DNA from: Corynebacterium cystitidis
GTDB taxonomy: Bacteria; Actinomycetota; Actinomycetes; Mycobacteriales; Mycobacteriaceae
Length of the DNA stretch: 64,000 nucleotides
Reading direction: 5' to 3'
Assembly: GCF_900187295.1 (NCBI RefSeq)
Contig: NZ_LT906473.1
Location: 310,001 to 374,000, forward strand
Positions 1 to 8,580 of the stretch are shown here, piece by piece. Under the pieces are notes generated by a model. That model was not told the origin of the DNA. It saw only the letters and a program-made list of their open reading frames with translations, and ran no database searches. Position 1 is the first letter of the stretch. Each line of letters opens with the position of its first letter. Both the position numbers and the translations under genes were made by a program.

Positions 1-177
1 TTTCTGGCTTGAGGGACAAAATGTGTGCTCCCAGCCTCTGTTCTCCCGGCTTCACTGTTCTCTTCGGTTGTCATTTTTCGTTTTTCCCCAAGAGATTTCC
101 AAAACTGGCAACCGAATGTGTTTCTGCAAATTTTTCTGGGCTCCGGCTGGAGGCTGGATGCAGCAAAGATTGAGTGG

Positions 178-390
178 TCAACCACGGGACGATTGAAGCT
201 GCAGGAAAAGGCTTACACCACCGATTTCCTGACCAAACCCATGAAGGTCAATGAAGGTGAAGTACCCCAGTACTACGTGGCCGGTGACTATCCAGCGATC
301 GTCGAACCAGCAACCTGGGATGTCGTGCAAACAGAACTCGTCCAGTACTCCGGTAAAGGAACCACCAACACTCACCCCTTCTCCAAGCGG
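178..390 (+). pseudogene. Remnant of a large serine recombinase
   Basis: The translated stretch contains YTTDFLTKPM, EGEVPQYYV, YPAIVEP and later THPFSKR. These are typical of the middle of resolvase/integrase-type large serine recombinases, in the linker between the recombinase domain and the zinc ribbon. The N-terminal resolvase domain is absent, and the homology breaks after THPFSKR, where the cysteine-rich ribbon should begin. It is therefore a decayed fragment with no expected activity. It suggests that an integrative element once sat at or to the left of this edge. A longer reading frame through it (25-456) is open, but its ends look unrelated to the family. Confidence 0.6.
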
Positions 391-484
391 GCACGGTTGG
401 CGGCGCTATCGAGGTTCAGGTTAAGCCGTGAATACCAGCTACATCGGTGGTTGTGATGGGCCGGAATCATTCACACCCCAATTC

Positions 485-517
485 TTGACTACCTGTTCTA
501 GAATGATTATTCTAGAA
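485..517 (+). promoter_or_regulatory. Promoter and palindromic operator of the TetR gene; probably leaderless
   Basis: TTGACT (485-490) and TATTCT (508-513) are separated by 17 bases, a good sigma-A spacing. A 9-bp inverted repeat, TTCTAGAAT (496-504) and ATTCTAGAA (509-517) with GATT between, covers the spacer and the -10 hexamer. A start point seven bases after the -10 would fall on the GTG at 520, so the mRNA is probably leaderless. A palindrome over the core promoter is what an autorepressing TetR protein would use. The elements are seen; the binding is inferred. Confidence 0.6.
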
Positions 518-519
518 TT

Positions 520-948
520 GTGGCAAGACCGAGAGAGTTTGACACCGTAACGTTCCTGCGACAGGCGGGTGAGTTGTTAGTGAGGCGGGGCTATAACGCA
601 ACGTCGATTGATGAGATTGTGAAAGTCACTGGAGTGGCCCGAGGTAGTCTGTACTCGATCTTTGGATCGAAGCAAGGAATATTTATCGCAGTACTTGAGC
701 ATGCGGCAGAGCAGTGGAGTCAATCTGTAGTGCCGGATGGGCAGCTGCCAGCAACCGATCTGCAGGACGATCCTGAGACACTGCTGAATCTGATCAACGT
801 TGCAGTTTTCGAGATTGCATCCCACAGTCCTGAAATTGCTGAACTGATCCAACGCATTATCGATACAAACGGAATTACAGCCCAAGCCCTTGGTCGGCGT
901 GCACTTGGCCGGGCTGGTTTAACCGAGGCGGCCGGCCAAAGCTGTTAA
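520..948 (+). CDS. TetR-family transcriptional regulator, short form
   Basis: This 142-residue protein has a clear N-terminal TetR DNA-binding domain (about residues 8-55), with a helix-turn-helix around TSIDEIVKVTGVARGSLYSIF followed by GSKQGIF. The remainder is a shortened ligand-binding region, as TetR proteins usually have about 190 residues. The GTG start sits directly on the palindrome and promoter and has no Shine-Dalgarno sequence, which fits a leaderless message. The next gene begins 14 bases downstream after a GAAAGAGGAAAA ribosome site, so the two probably form an operon. The likely role is repression of its own operon; the ligand is unknown. The C-terminus may be naturally short or clipped by an old frameshift. 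Confidence 0.75.
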   Translation: MARPREFDTVTFLRQAGELLVRRGYNATSIDEIVKVTGVARGSLYSIFGSKQGIFIAVLEHAAEQWSQSVVPDGQLPATDLQDDPETLLNLINVAVFEIASHSPEIAELIQRIIDTNGITAQALGRRALGRAGLTEAAGQSC

Positions 949-962
949 GAAAGAGGAAAAAC

Positions 963-1334
963 ATGACTCGTAATAACGTCGAAATTCAGGGCGAAGAACT
1001 TATTGTCACCCCGCGAGGGTTAGACAAGTTGTGGTCGTTAACGAATGAAGTCCGTGTGCCACTCTCACTCGTGCGAGGTGCCACGCATGATCCAGGTATC
1101 GTGAAAGAACCGAAGGGGCTGCGAGCTCCGGGGTTAAATACGCTCGGTAAGAAGGTGTCAGCGACCTACCGCAAAGATCACGAACGCCACTTCTGGAACG
1201 TCACCGGCGCAGCCGATGTGCTCGTCATTGAAGTTGATCCGTCGTTCAAGTATAGTCGCCTCATCCTATCCGTCGATGACCCAGTTGGCCTGGAACGAGA
1301 AATCAATCAGACAGTTTGCAACGGGACATCCTAA
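963..1334 (+). CDS. Conserved hypothetical protein, bacterial PH-like fold
   Basis: This 123-residue protein has no signal peptide or membrane segment. The pattern of VPLSLVRGATHDPGI, KGLRAPGLNTLGKK and ATYRKDHERHFW, followed by VLVIEVD and a C-terminal VDDPVGLEREI, matches a family of small actinobacterial proteins that I associate with a bacterial pleckstrin-homology-like fold. Function in that family is not established as far as I know. It lies 14 bases behind the TetR gene with a good ribosome site, so it is probably the main target of that regulator. A GC-rich hairpin follows at 1380-1414. Confidence 0.6.
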   Translation: MTRNNVEIQGEELIVTPRGLDKLWSLTNEVRVPLSLVRGATHDPGIVKEPKGLRAPGLNTLGKKVSATYRKDHERHFWNVTGAADVLVIEVDPSFKYSRLILSVDDPVGLEREINQTVCNGTS

Positions 1335-1379
1335 CTGGGGCGCTTCTTCTCGTGCTCGTTGGAATCGCAAGCGAACGCG

Positions 1380-1414
1380 GGTGGGTGTCAAGCGCTCAGG
1401 CTTGCGCACCCACC
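1380..1414 (+). terminator. Hairpin after the TetR/PH-like operon
   Basis: GGTGGGTG (1380-1387) pairs with CACCCACC (1407-1414), and inside it CAAGC (1389-1393) pairs with GCTTG (1400-1404). The stem is strong but no T-run follows, so it may be a terminator of non-canonical type or a mRNA-stabilising hairpin. Confidence 0.4.
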
Positions 1415-1534
1415 AGAGCATTACCTGCTGCCACCCAGAGCCTTGTATCAAAATAAACGTCGACGTAAGCCAGCGCCGTTGTGCGACGCGAAAACCTAGC
1501 GCGCACTCCGGTTTTTTCGTTAATGTGGTTAACG

Positions 1535-2299
1535 ATGAGAAAAGAAACTTTCACCAAGTCAGGATCCGCCCCCGGTGCCGCCGCAGCTGAGGCTGCTGGC
1601 CTGCGTTGGCTGCGCGAAGGATCGAACCGGGTTATTGAAGTCCTTGACGTAGACGAAGCGAATAATTCGTTGACTATTCCGCGGATCCGGCGCAGTCGCC
1701 CCACCGCCGAATCGGCACGCACCGCCGGTAGTGAACTTGCCCGAATTCATGCCCAGGGAGCCGACGCATTTGGTGCTCCACCGGCCGGGTGGGGTGGCCC
1801 CACCTTCATTGGGCGTATTCAGCAGGAATGTACTCCGACTGATCGTTGGGCGCGGTTCTACACCCGCCAGCGCGTCCTGCCCTTCGCTGAGGCGGCGCAC
1901 GCCGGTGGCACGCTTGCCGACGAAGGCCTCGATACCGTTCGTCGTGCGTGCGAGGCGATTGAACGCACTGATGAGGACTCTACGGTTGCCCGCATTCATG
2001 GCGATCTCTGGAACGGAAACGTGATGTTCTCAGCAGACGGGCCGTGGTTTATTGATCCCGCAGCCCACGGAGGCCACGCGCTGACCGATATTGCGATGCT
2101 CGCTCTTTTCGGGGCGCCGTTTTTCGACGACATCGTAGCCGGGTACCAGTCTGTAGCCCCGCTTGATAGTCATTGGCGCGAGCAGTTGCCCATGCATCAG
2201 TTGCACCCGCTGGCGGTACACACCCAAACGCACGGCAGGGCCTACGCCTTGGACCTTATTCAGGCTGCCGAGGCGACGCTGGACCTGTTGGGCGCCTAA
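1535..2299 (+). CDS. Fructosamine kinase family protein
   Basis: This 254-residue soluble kinase-like protein belongs to the fructosamine-3-kinase branch of the aminoglycoside-phosphotransferase fold. The family signs are EAAGLRWL near the N-terminus, GSELARIHAQG, GWGGPTFIG, the catalytic loop HGDLWNGNV and the metal-binding FIDPAAHGGHALTDIAML. Members phosphorylate ketosamines formed by protein glycation (protein repair) or free small-molecule sugars. The ATG at 1535 is preferred over the in-frame upstream start at 1481 because it matches the usual family N-terminus (MRKETFTK). The substrate cannot be read from the sequence. It converges with nadE, with 18 bases between the stops. Confidence 0.8.
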   Translation: MRKETFTKSGSAPGAAAAEAAGLRWLREGSNRVIEVLDVDEANNSLTIPRIRRSRPTAESARTAGSELARIHAQGADAFGAPPAGWGGPTFIGRIQQECTPTDRWARFYTRQRVLPFAEAAHAGGTLADEGLDTVRRACEAIERTDEDSTVARIHGDLWNGNVMFSADGPWFIDPAAHGGHALTDIAMLALFGAPFFDDIVAGYQSVAPLDSHWREQLPMHQLHPLAVHTQTHGRAYALDLIQAAEATLDLLGA

Positions 2300-2317
2300 C
2301 CCTTCTTTGAGGGGATG

Positions 2318-3154
2318 CTACTTCCACCAGGTGTCGTGCGGCCCTGGTGGCAGGTGGCGTTTGTGTTGTCCTGTAGCCCATAGCTGTTCGATGCGCTCGC
2401 GGTCTTGCTCGCTGACTGGTTTGCCTTCGAGGTAAGTATCAATCGCTGAATACGTAATTCCCAGTGCTTCCTCGTCGGAAAGTGCTGGCCTGTCGTCTTC
2501 GAGGTCGGCGGTGGGGACCTTTTGGTAGAGCTGCGGTGGGCAGCCCAGGTGTTTCAGCAGCTGCGCTCCTTGGCGCTTGTTTAGTCCTGCCAGGGGGACT
2601 AGGTCTGCAGCACCGTCTCCGTGTTTTGTGAAGAAACCTGTCAGATTTTCTGCGGCGTGATCAGTGCCGATTACCAGTGCTCCGACTTCGCCGGCAATTG
2701 CGTATTGTGCGATCATGCGTTGACGGGCCTTCACATTGCCGTTGTTAAAATCGGCTAGTGCGTCGATTCCTAGGGCGTGGGATACCGCCTTGTTCATCGC
2801 GGCGGTGGCGGGTGCGATGTTCACTACAAGGCGCCGGTCCGGCTGGATAAACTCCAGGGCAGCTTGCGCGTCGTCTTCGTCGGATTGCACTCCATGCGGG
2901 AGGCGTACCGCCCAGAAGGTTGCGTCGTGTCCGTCTGCTCGTCGCTTTTCGACGGCTAGTTGGGCGAGCCGTCCAGCCAGGGTGGAATCTTGCCCACCAG
3001 AGATGCCGAGGACGTATCCTTTTGCGCCGGTTACCGCAAGATAATCCAGCAGAAAAGTGATACGTTTATCAATCTCTTCTGCTGGATCGATCAAGGGGCG
3101 GGTGACCAGCGTCTCGATGATGGTTTTCTGTGTTTCATCGACTGGGTGAGACAT
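2318..3154 (-). CDS. nadE: NAD synthetase, ammonia-dependent
   Basis: This makes NAD+ from nicotinic-acid adenine dinucleotide, ATP and ammonia in the cytoplasm. The 278-residue length is right for the short, ammonia-dependent form without a glutaminase domain. Visible motifs are the PP-loop [18 protein letters not shown] (about residues 48-65), [34 protein letters not shown] and [14 protein letters not shown]. The start MSHPVDETQ fits the family; an in-frame ATG nine bases upstream (3163) is possible. The start lies back to back with the sugar porter start (34 bases between), so the two promoters must overlap coding sequence or be very compact. It pairs functionally with pncB and pncA elsewhere in the window. 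Confidence 0.93.
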   Translation of the reverse strand: MSHPVDETQKTIIETLVTRPLIDPAEEIDKRITFLLDYLAVTGAKGYVLGISGGQDSTLAGRLAQLAVEKRRADGHDATFWAVRLPHGVQSDEDDAQAALEFIQPDRRLVVNIAPATAAMNKAVSHALGIDALADFNNGNVKARQRMIAQYAIAGEVGALVIGTDHAAENLTGFFTKHGDGAADLVPLAGLNKRQGAQLLKHLGCPPQLYQKVPTADLEDDRPALSDEEALGITYSAIDTYLEGKPVSEQDRERIEQLWATGQHKRHLPPGPHDTWWK

Positions 3155-3188
3155 GACAACCATCGTAGTTAAAGGCAAAGATGTTCGT

Positions 3189-4583
3189 ATGAAGACTCCC
3201 AGTTCCACCCCCGATACCCGTGGGGTAACAACCACGCCGGAGCAACGTCGTTACGTGCGCACTGTCGCTAGTATCGCCGCGTTCGCTGGCCTCCTTTTCG
3301 GCTATGACACCGGTGTTATGAGCGGTGCCCTGCTATTCGTCAGCCCCGAATTCGGGATGTCCGCCACTGAAGAAGGATTGGTGACCTCCATGCTGCTGGT
3401 GGGAGCCGCTGTTGGCGCCTTAACAGGCTCAGCAACCGCGGACAAAATCGGGCGGCGCGCAACATTGATGGTGGGAGGCATCATTTTCATTGTCGGCTCA
3501 GTGTGGTGCGCCCTGTCGGGATCAGTGCTGATGTTGTCGTCGGCACGCACGCTTTTGGGTATTGCAGTGGGTGCTGTCAGCATCGTCGCGCCGATGTATA
3601 TTTCCGAGATGGTGCCAGCAACGGTGCGCGGGAAGATGGTGTCGCTGAACACTCTCATGATCGTGGTAGGGCAGCTGGCGGCCTACCTCGTCAACTCTTT
3701 GCTTGCGCCCACCGAGAATTGGCAACTGATGCTGGGGCTTGCAGCCGTGCCTGGCCTCATCCTGACAATTGGTATGTATTTTCTGAGTGACACTCCAGTG
3801 TGGCTGGCCCGTCAAGGACGTGTCGACGAAGCACGCGCTACCGCAACGCGCGCCGGGATGGATTTGGCGGAGCTGACCGAGATCACCGAGCAAGACGCAG
3901 CGCAACGCGAAGCACAACAAGGGCAGTGGAGTCGGTTGAAGGAGCACCGCTGGCTCAAGATCACCGTCTTAGTTGCGGCGCTTCTGGGAATCACCCAGCA
4001 AATCACCGGTGTCAACGCGATTGTGTATTTTGCGCCCACCATGATGAACCAGGTGGGCCTATCCACTCAGAACTCGGTGTATACCTCAATTGTCATTGGG
4101 CTGGTCTCTGTGGTGGCCTGCTGGGTTGGGCTGCAGGTGATCGACCGGATCGGGCGAAAACGGTTGCTGACTATCGGCCTGGTCGGTAATGTGATCGCCC
4201 TCGCGATTCTTGCACCTGTCTATGGTGCAGCCCACGGTAATACCGCACTGGCCATGGTTTCATTGGCGCTCATGGCAATATTTATCGCCTCTCAGCAGGC
4301 GGCGGTTTCGCCGACTACCTGGCTGTTGATCTCGGAGCTGGTTCCCACGCAAATCCGCGGGCTAGGCATGGGGCTGGCTGGGCTGGCGTTGTGGACGGCG
4401 AACTGGGCCGTAGCACAATTTTTCCTGCCCCTCGTCGAAGCGTTGGGCGCGACCAGCACATTTGTGATGTTCGCTGTGCTGGGCCTGGTTGCTCTTGGGT
4501 TCGTCCGTGCGATGGTGCCGGAGACGATGGGACGCAGCTTGGAGGATGTCAGCCGTGAACTGGAATACAAGTACTCCAAGTAG
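3189..4583 (+). CDS. Sugar porter family MFS transporter
   Basis: This inner-membrane protein of about 464 residues has 12 predicted helices. It carries the sugar-porter marks: [13 protein letters not shown] in helix 1, [13 protein letters not shown] after helix 2, [12 protein letters not shown] in helix 7, [12 protein letters not shown] between helices 8 and 9, and the C-terminal [15 protein letters not shown]. The usual central PESPRWL motif appears as [12 protein letters not shown]. The closest characterised relatives I can name are proton symporters for inositol, glucose or pentoses, so uptake of a monosaccharide or polyol is likely. The ATG at 3189 is preferred; one at 3153 is in frame but lies across the nadE start. 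Substrate is not determinable from sequence. Confidence 0.85.
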   Translation: MKTPSSTPDTRGVTTTPEQRRYVRTVASIAAFAGLLFGYDTGVMSGALLFVSPEFGMSATEEGLVTSMLLVGAAVGALTGSATADKIGRRATLMVGGIIFIVGSVWCALSGSVLMLSSARTLLGIAVGAVSIVAPMYISEMVPATVRGKMVSLNTLMIVVGQLAAYLVNSLLAPTENWQLMLGLAAVPGLILTIGMYFLSDTPVWLARQGRVDEARATATRAGMDLAELTEITEQDAAQREAQQGQWSRLKEHRWLKITVLVAALLGITQQITGVNAIVYFAPTMMNQVGLSTQNSVYTSIVIGLVSVVACWVGLQVIDRIGRKRLLTIGLVGNVIALAILAPVYGAAHGNTALAMVSLALMAIFIASQQAAVSPTTWLLISELVPTQIRGLGMGLAGLALWTANWAVAQFFLPLVEALGATSTFVMFAVLGLVALGFVRAMVPETMGRSLEDVSRELEYKYSK

Positions 4584-4744
4584 CAATGGCCCTTGCGGGA
4601 GGTTTGGTTCCTGGCTAGTGGTCGGGTAATATGAATCCCCGTGTCAATACCGGCTGCTTTAAAGCTGGTCGTTGCCGGTAGCCTCTCCTTTTTGGGGGAC
4701 GGTCGCCGATGATCTATTCACTTCTCGAAAGAAAGGAGCGTCCG

Positions 4745-4867
4745 ATGAAGGTCCGCAATTCGCTTCGGTCGCTGAAGAACAAGCCGGGCGCTCAGGTTGT
4801 GCGCCGTCGTGGCAAGGTTTACGTGATCAACAAGAAGGACCCGCGCTTCAAGGCCCGTCAAGGCTAG
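4745..4867 (+). CDS. rpmJ: 50S ribosomal protein L36, zinc-free form
   Basis: The 40-residue product starts [19 protein letters not shown] and ends [10 protein letters not shown]. This is the actinobacterial L36 type that lacks the four zinc ligands (CxxC...CxxxxH) of the other form. It is a late-assembling protein of the large ribosomal subunit. A strong AAGAAAGGAG ribosome site precedes the ATG. The gene stands alone, outside the ribosomal operons, and ends in a strong terminator. A cysteine-free L36 often serves when zinc is scarce, but I see no Zur-box-like sequence immediately upstream. Confidence 0.93.
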   Translation: MKVRNSLRSLKNKPGAQVVRRRGKVYVINKKDPRFKARQG

Positions 4868-4889
4868 ACTGCGCAGGAACCTATCACGG

Positions 4890-4937
4890 CTGCCCTAGGC
4901 ACGCTCTCAAGGAGAGCACCTAGGGCAGTCGTATTTT
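4890..4937 (+). terminator. Intrinsic terminator of rpmJ
   Basis: CTGCCCTAGG (4890-4899) pairs with CCTAGGGCAG (4919-4928), with an inner GCTCTC/GAGAGC extending the stem, followed by GTCGTATTTTTT. Confidence 0.85.
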
Positions 4938-5088
4938 TTGGCGCGCTATGGGCAAGTTTCTGCGTCAACCACCCGAAAAGGGGGAGTATGACAGGTCCAC
5001 GAAAGCTTATACTGCGCTTAATGGAAGCTAAAGGCGCAGCTCTAATGCCATCATTGTTATTTCGCGTTAGGCGCAGCCGCGGATACTT

Positions 5089-5157
5089 TGAACTACATGT
5101 AGGTGATTCCTCGGTGTCATCCTGGGAATTTCAAGGGTGTAACTACTATATGTAGTG
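5089..5157 (+). promoter_or_regulatory. Two NrdR-box-like palindromes upstream of nrdH
   Basis: AACTACATGTAGG (5091-5103) and AACTACTATATGTAGTG (5141-5157) both resemble the NrdR consensus, approximately acaCTATATATAGtgt. NrdR is the ATP/dATP-sensing repressor of RNR genes. The centres are about 53 bp apart rather than the usual ~31, though still close to five helical turns. Boxes are seen; NrdR binding is inferred from the family. Confidence 0.55.
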
Positions 5158-5201
5158 TTGTTTGCGTTGAACTGGCACAAAGTATAGGGTTTTGTGGTGT
5201 C

Positions 5202-5246
5202 GCCCCGAACGGGGCAAAAGTTCCAGAAGGGCTCGAAAAAGCCCTT
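5202..5246 (+). other. Two consecutive hairpins in the nrdH leader
   Basis: GCCCC-gaac-GGGGC (5202-5215) is followed by AAGGGCT-cgaaaa-AGCCCTT (5227-5246). Neither is followed by a T-run, so they look like 5'-UTR structure rather than terminators. No known riboswitch class is recognisable. Confidence 0.4.
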
Positions 5247-5270
5247 ATAGTTCGTCGTATCGCATCGCAC

Positions 5271-5303
5271 GTCAGTAACGTCGGTAACGTCAGTAACGTC
5301 AGT
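5271..5303 (+). repeat. Tandem 9-bp repeat GTCAGTAAC in the nrdH leader
   Basis: Three full copies (5271-5279, 5280-5288 with one change, 5289-5297) and a partial fourth (5298-5303) lie 32-64 bases before the nrdH start. They are not coding in any supported gene. Confidence 0.8.
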
Positions 5304-5334
5304 GCGGGCGCAGAGAGTTGAAGAAGGGCATTCC

Positions 5335-5568
5335 ATGACCATCACCGTGTACACCAAGCCAGCCTGCATGCAGTGCAACTTCACTACCAAAGCCCTCGAC
5401 AAGGCCGGGCTGGACTACACCCTCGTCGATATCAGCATGGACGATGAAGCACGTGATTATGTTCTCGCTCTCGGACATCTCCAGGCGCCAGTCGTCGAGG
5501 TCAATGGCGAGCACTGGTCCGGTTTCCGCCCAGATCGCATCCGCGGTTTGGCTGAGAAGGCCGCGTAG
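5335..5568 (+). CDS. nrdH: Glutaredoxin-like protein NrdH
   Basis: This 77-residue redoxin supplies electrons to the class Ib ribonucleotide reductase NrdEF and is itself reduced by thioredoxin reductase. The active site CMQC is at residues 11-14 (KPACMQCNFTTKALD). The C-terminal half carries QAPVVEV and the NrdH-type end WSGFRPDRIRGL. The ATG at 5335 follows GAAGAAGGGCATTCC. It is first in the nrdH-nrdI-nrdE set. The leader has NrdR-like boxes, two hairpins and a 9-bp tandem repeat, and a terminator-like hairpin separates it from nrdI, so nrdH may be made in excess over nrdIE. Confidence 0.95.
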   Translation: MTITVYTKPACMQCNFTTKALDKAGLDYTLVDISMDDEARDYVLALGHLQAPVVEVNGEHWSGFRPDRIRGLAEKAA

Positions 5569-5592
5569 CCACCCATCTCTCTCTCATACACT

Positions 5593-5631
5593 GCCACCGA
5601 CTACCCCCCCTTAAAGTTTCGGTGGCTTTTG
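5593..5631 (+). terminator. Terminator-like hairpin between nrdH and nrdI
   Basis: GCCACCGA (5593-5600) pairs with TCGGTGGC (5619-5626), followed directly by TTTTGTTT. It sits inside the putative nrdHIE operon, so it probably acts as a partial terminator. Confidence 0.6.
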
Positions 5632-5668
5632 TTTATGGCATCACTTCAAGAAGGGACGTGAGTCGCTC

Positions 5669-6205
5669 GTGCTCGTCGTGTATTTCTCCTCCGTTACGGA
5701 GAACACCCGCCGGTTCGTCGACAAGCTCGGACTACCTAGCAAAAGGATTCCCCTATACCGCAAGGATGAGCCGTTGGTCGTTGATGAGCCCTATGTGCTG
5801 ATCTGCCCAACCTACGGTGGGGGAGTGTCGTTGAGCCAGCAAAACACGCGGCCAGTTCCGAAACAGGTGATCCGCTTCCTGAACAACGAGCACAACCGCA
5901 GCCTGATTCGCGGTGTCATAGCGGCGGGCAACTCGAACTTCGGGCCGGATTACTGCATCTCCGGGGACGTGATCTCGCACAAGTGCCAGGTTCCGTACCT
6001 GTATCGCTTTGAGCTGATGGGCATGCCTGAGGATGTCGTACGGGTTCGTGACGAGTTGATCAACAACGCTGAACGCCTCGGGCTCAACCCCATCGATTCA
6101 GCCACCGTGGACGCGATTCGTGCCGAGCAAGAAGAAAAGACCAAGCAAAACGCCGAAATTCTGGCTCGGCTCCGTGCCCGGTATGACCATCGGGTCCGCT
6201 CCTAA
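5669..6205 (+). CDS. nrdI: NrdI flavodoxin-like protein of class Ib RNR
   Basis: NrdI is a small FMN protein that delivers an oxidant to the NrdF dinuclear metal centre, allowing Mn(III)2-tyrosyl radical formation. The 178-residue sequence opens with the flavodoxin-like loop [17 protein letters not shown] and has PTYGGG and IAAGNSNFG(P)DYC, matching NrdI. The C-terminal about 35 residues form a charged helix ([17 protein letters not shown]) that extends past the core, as in other corynebacteria. The GTG start is used because the homology begins there (MLVVYFSS). It lies between nrdH and nrdE, 100 and 121 bases from its neighbours. Confidence 0.95.
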   Translation: MLVVYFSSVTENTRRFVDKLGLPSKRIPLYRKDEPLVVDEPYVLICPTYGGGVSLSQQNTRPVPKQVIRFLNNEHNRSLIRGVIAAGNSNFGPDYCISGDVISHKCQVPYLYRFELMGMPEDVVRVRDELINNAERLGLNPIDSATVDAIRAEQEEKTKQNAEILARLRARYDHRVRS

Positions 6206-6245
6206 ACGCCCCCTCGTGACCGCCGCTAATCCGCCGGACTTCAAA

Positions 6246-6282
6246 TGAACTTCGATTGAACTACCACTGAAATACAACTGAA
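6246..6282 (+). repeat. Four TGAA motifs at exact 11-bp spacing upstream of nrdE
   Basis: TGAA occurs at 6246, 6257, 6268 and 6279, with related 11-mers TGAACTTCGAT, TGAACTACCAC and TGAAATACAAC. It lies 45-80 bases before the nrdE start in an otherwise non-coding gap. Confidence 0.6.
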
Positions 6283-6326
6283 TGATGGACTAATTACCCA
6301 ATCACTTCTGAAAGGTTTAACTAACC

Positions 6327-8504
6327 GTGACTTCACTAACGTCTACCCAGACACATGGCAAGAATGTTGCTGCACCCGCTGACCCGAAAGAACAGTTGGA
6401 TTACCATACTCTGAATGCTCTGCTGAACATTTACGGAGACGACGGACAAATCCAGTTCGATAAAGACCGCGAGGCTGCTAACCAGTTCTTCCTGCAGCAC
6501 GTCAACCAGAACACCGTCTACTTCCATGATTTGGAAGAGAAGATGAAGTACTTGATTGATAACAAGTACTATGAACCAGAAGTGATCGAGCAGTACGACT
6601 GGGAATTTGTAAAGTCGACCTTCAAGCGCGCCTACGCGTTCAAGTTCCGCTTCAAAACCTTCCTGGGCGCGTATAAGTACTACACCTCGTACACGTTGAA
6701 GACCTTCGACGGTAAGCGCTACCTCGAGCGTTTCGAAGACCGTGTGTCCATGACCGCTTTGTTCCTAGCGCGCGGCAATGAGGAGTTGGCAAGCGCGCTT
6801 GTCGACGAGATCATGACCGGACGCTTCCAACCAGCAACTCCAACCTTCCTTAACGCTGGTAAAGCACAACGCGGGGAGCTCGTCTCCTGCTTCCTGCTGC
6901 GCATCGAAGACAATATGGAGTCCATTGGACGTGCCATCAACTCGTCGCTGCAGCTCTCCAAGCGTGGCGGTGGCGTGGCACTGCTGTTGACCAACATCCG
7001 CGAATCTGGTGCGCCGATTAAGCACATCGAGAACCAGTCGTCGGGTGTGATTCCCGTGATGAAGTTGTTGGAAGACTCCTTCTCTTATGCTAACCAGCTG
7101 GGTGCCCGCCAGGGAGCCGGCGCGGTGTACCTCAATGCGCACCACCCTGACATCTTGAGCTTTTTAGATACCAAGCGCGAGAACGCGGACGAGAAGATCC
7201 GCATTAAGACTCTCTCGTTGGGCGTAGTTATTCCGGACATTACTTTCGAGCTGGCGAAGCGTAATGATGCCATGTACTTGTTCTCCCCCTATGACGTGGA
7301 GCGTGTCTACGGCGTGCCGTTCGCCGACATCTCGGTTACTGAAAAGTACGAAGAGATGGTGGAGGATCCGCGCATTAAGAAGACGAAGATCAACGCGCGA
7401 CAGTTCTTCCAAACTATCGCAGAGATCCAGTTCGAATCCGGCTACCCGTACATCATGTATGAAGACACCGCGAACAAGGCGAACCCGGTGAAAACTGGCC
7501 GCATTAACATGTCCAACCTGTGCTCGGAAATTCTGCAGGTCAACACACCGTCGGTGCTCAATGCTGACTTAACCTACGAAACCATCGGCGAGGACATCTC
7601 GTGCAATCTGGGTTCGCTCAATATTGCGATGACCATGGACTCCACCGACTTCTCCCGCACCATCGAAACTGCAATTCGCGGTTTAACCTCTGTGGCAGAC
7701 CAGACCTCCATTGATTCGGTCCCGTCGATCCGTGAGGGCAATGACGCCTCACACGCGATCGGCTTGGGCCAGATGAACCTGCACGGCTACTTGGGCCGGG
7801 AGCACATCCACTACGGCTCCGAAGAAGGTTTGGACTTCACCAACGCGTACTTCGCCACCGTGATGTACGAGTGCATCAAGGCGTCCCACAAGATTGCTGT
7901 GGAGACGGGGGAGACGTTCAAGGACTTCGACAAATCTGAGTACGCGTCAGGCGAGTTCTTCGACCGGTACAACCCAGAGGACTTCCAGCCGAAAACTGCC
8001 AAGGTCAAGGCGCTGTTTGAGAACTCCACTGCGCAGGTACCCACCGAGCAGGATTGGGCCGAGCTAAAGGCTGCCGTGATGAAAGACGGTATCTATAACC
8101 GCTACCTCCAGGCCGTCCCGCCAACCGGTTCCATTTCCTATATCAATAACTCGACCTCGTCGATCCACCCGATTGCCTCCAAGATTGAGATCCGTAAGGA
8201 AGGCAAGATCGGCCGCGTCTACTACCCAGCACCACACCTGGATAATGAGAACGGCGAGTACTTCGAGGATGCCTACGAGATCGGCTACGAGAAGGTGATT
8301 GACACCTATGCGGTGGCCACCAAGTACGTTGACCAGGGCCTTTCGCTGACACTGTTTTTCAAGGACACCGTGACCACCCGCGATATCAACCGTGCCCAGA
8401 TTTACGCATGGACCAAGGGCATTAAGTCTTTGTACTATATCCGCTTGCGCCAGATGGCTCTGGCAGGCACCGAAATCGAAGGCTGCGTGTCCTGCATGCT
8501 GTAA
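6327..8504 (+). CDS. nrdE: Class Ib ribonucleoside-diphosphate reductase, alpha subunit
   Basis: NrdE is the catalytic subunit that reduces NDPs to dNDPs under aerobic growth, partnered by NrdF, NrdI and NrdH. The 725-residue length is typical. It lacks the N-terminal ATP cone of NrdA, as expected for class Ib. Visible sites are [28 protein letters not shown] and [10 protein letters not shown] (the two active-site half-cystines), [11 protein letters not shown], and [18 protein letters not shown]. The C-terminal CVSC at residues 720-723 is the swinging redox pair that NrdH reduces. The GTG at 6327 follows AAAGGTTTAACTAACC. A strong terminator follows the gene. Confidence 0.97.
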   Translation: MTSLTSTQTHGKNVAAPADPKEQLDYHTLNALLNIYGDDGQIQFDKDREAANQFFLQHVNQNTVYFHDLEEKMKYLIDNKYYEPEVIEQYDWEFVKSTFKRAYAFKFRFKTFLGAYKYYTSYTLKTFDGKRYLERFEDRVSMTALFLARGNEELASALVDEIMTGRFQPATPTFLNAGKAQRGELVSCFLLRIEDNMESIGRAINSSLQLSKRGGGVALLLTNIRESGAPIKHIENQSSGVIPVMKLLEDSFSYANQLGARQGAGAVYLNAHHPDILSFLDTKRENADEKIRIKTLSLGVVIPDITFELAKRNDAMYLFSPYDVERVYGVPFADISVTEKYEEMVEDPRIKKTKINARQFFQTIAEIQFESGYPYIMYEDTANKANPVKTGRINMSNLCSEILQVNTPSVLNADLTYETIGEDISCNLGSLNIAMTMDSTDFSRTIETAIRGLTSVADQTSIDSVPSIREGNDASHAIGLGQMNLHGYLGREHIHYGSEEGLDFTNAYFATVMYECIKASHKIAVETGETFKDFDKSEYASGEFFDRYNPEDFQPKTAKVKALFENSTAQVPTEQDWAELKAAVMKDGIYNRYLQAVPPTGSISYINNSTSSIHPIASKIEIRKEGKIGRVYYPAPHLDNENGEYFEDAYEIGYEKVIDTYAVATKYVDQGLSLTLFFKDTVTTRDINRAQIYAWTKGIKSLYYIRLRQMALAGTEIEGCVSCML

Positions 8505-8527
8505 GCAGCACGCTTTACGACGACACA

Positions 8528-8562
8528 CCCCTCGATTCCAAAACAACTGGAATCGAGGGGTT
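8528..8562. terminator. Bidirectional terminator between nrdE and gntR
   Basis: CCCCTCGATTCC (8528-8539) pairs perfectly with GGAATCGAGGGG (8549-8560) and lies between the convergent stops at 8504 and 8581. A TT follows on the plus strand only, so termination strength is uncertain. Confidence 0.7.
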
Positions 8563-8580
8563 AATCGTCGAAAAGCTAAA

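Noticed and set aside
4640..4744. Zur box at the zinc-free rpmJ
   Set aside because: No TGAAAATGATTTTCA-like palindrome is present upstream; only an unrelated ACCGGC...GCCGGT repeat.
5160..5334. Known riboswitch (cobalamin or similar) before nrdH
   Set aside because: Two hairpins are present, but no conserved cobalamin-box-like or other riboswitch core is visible.
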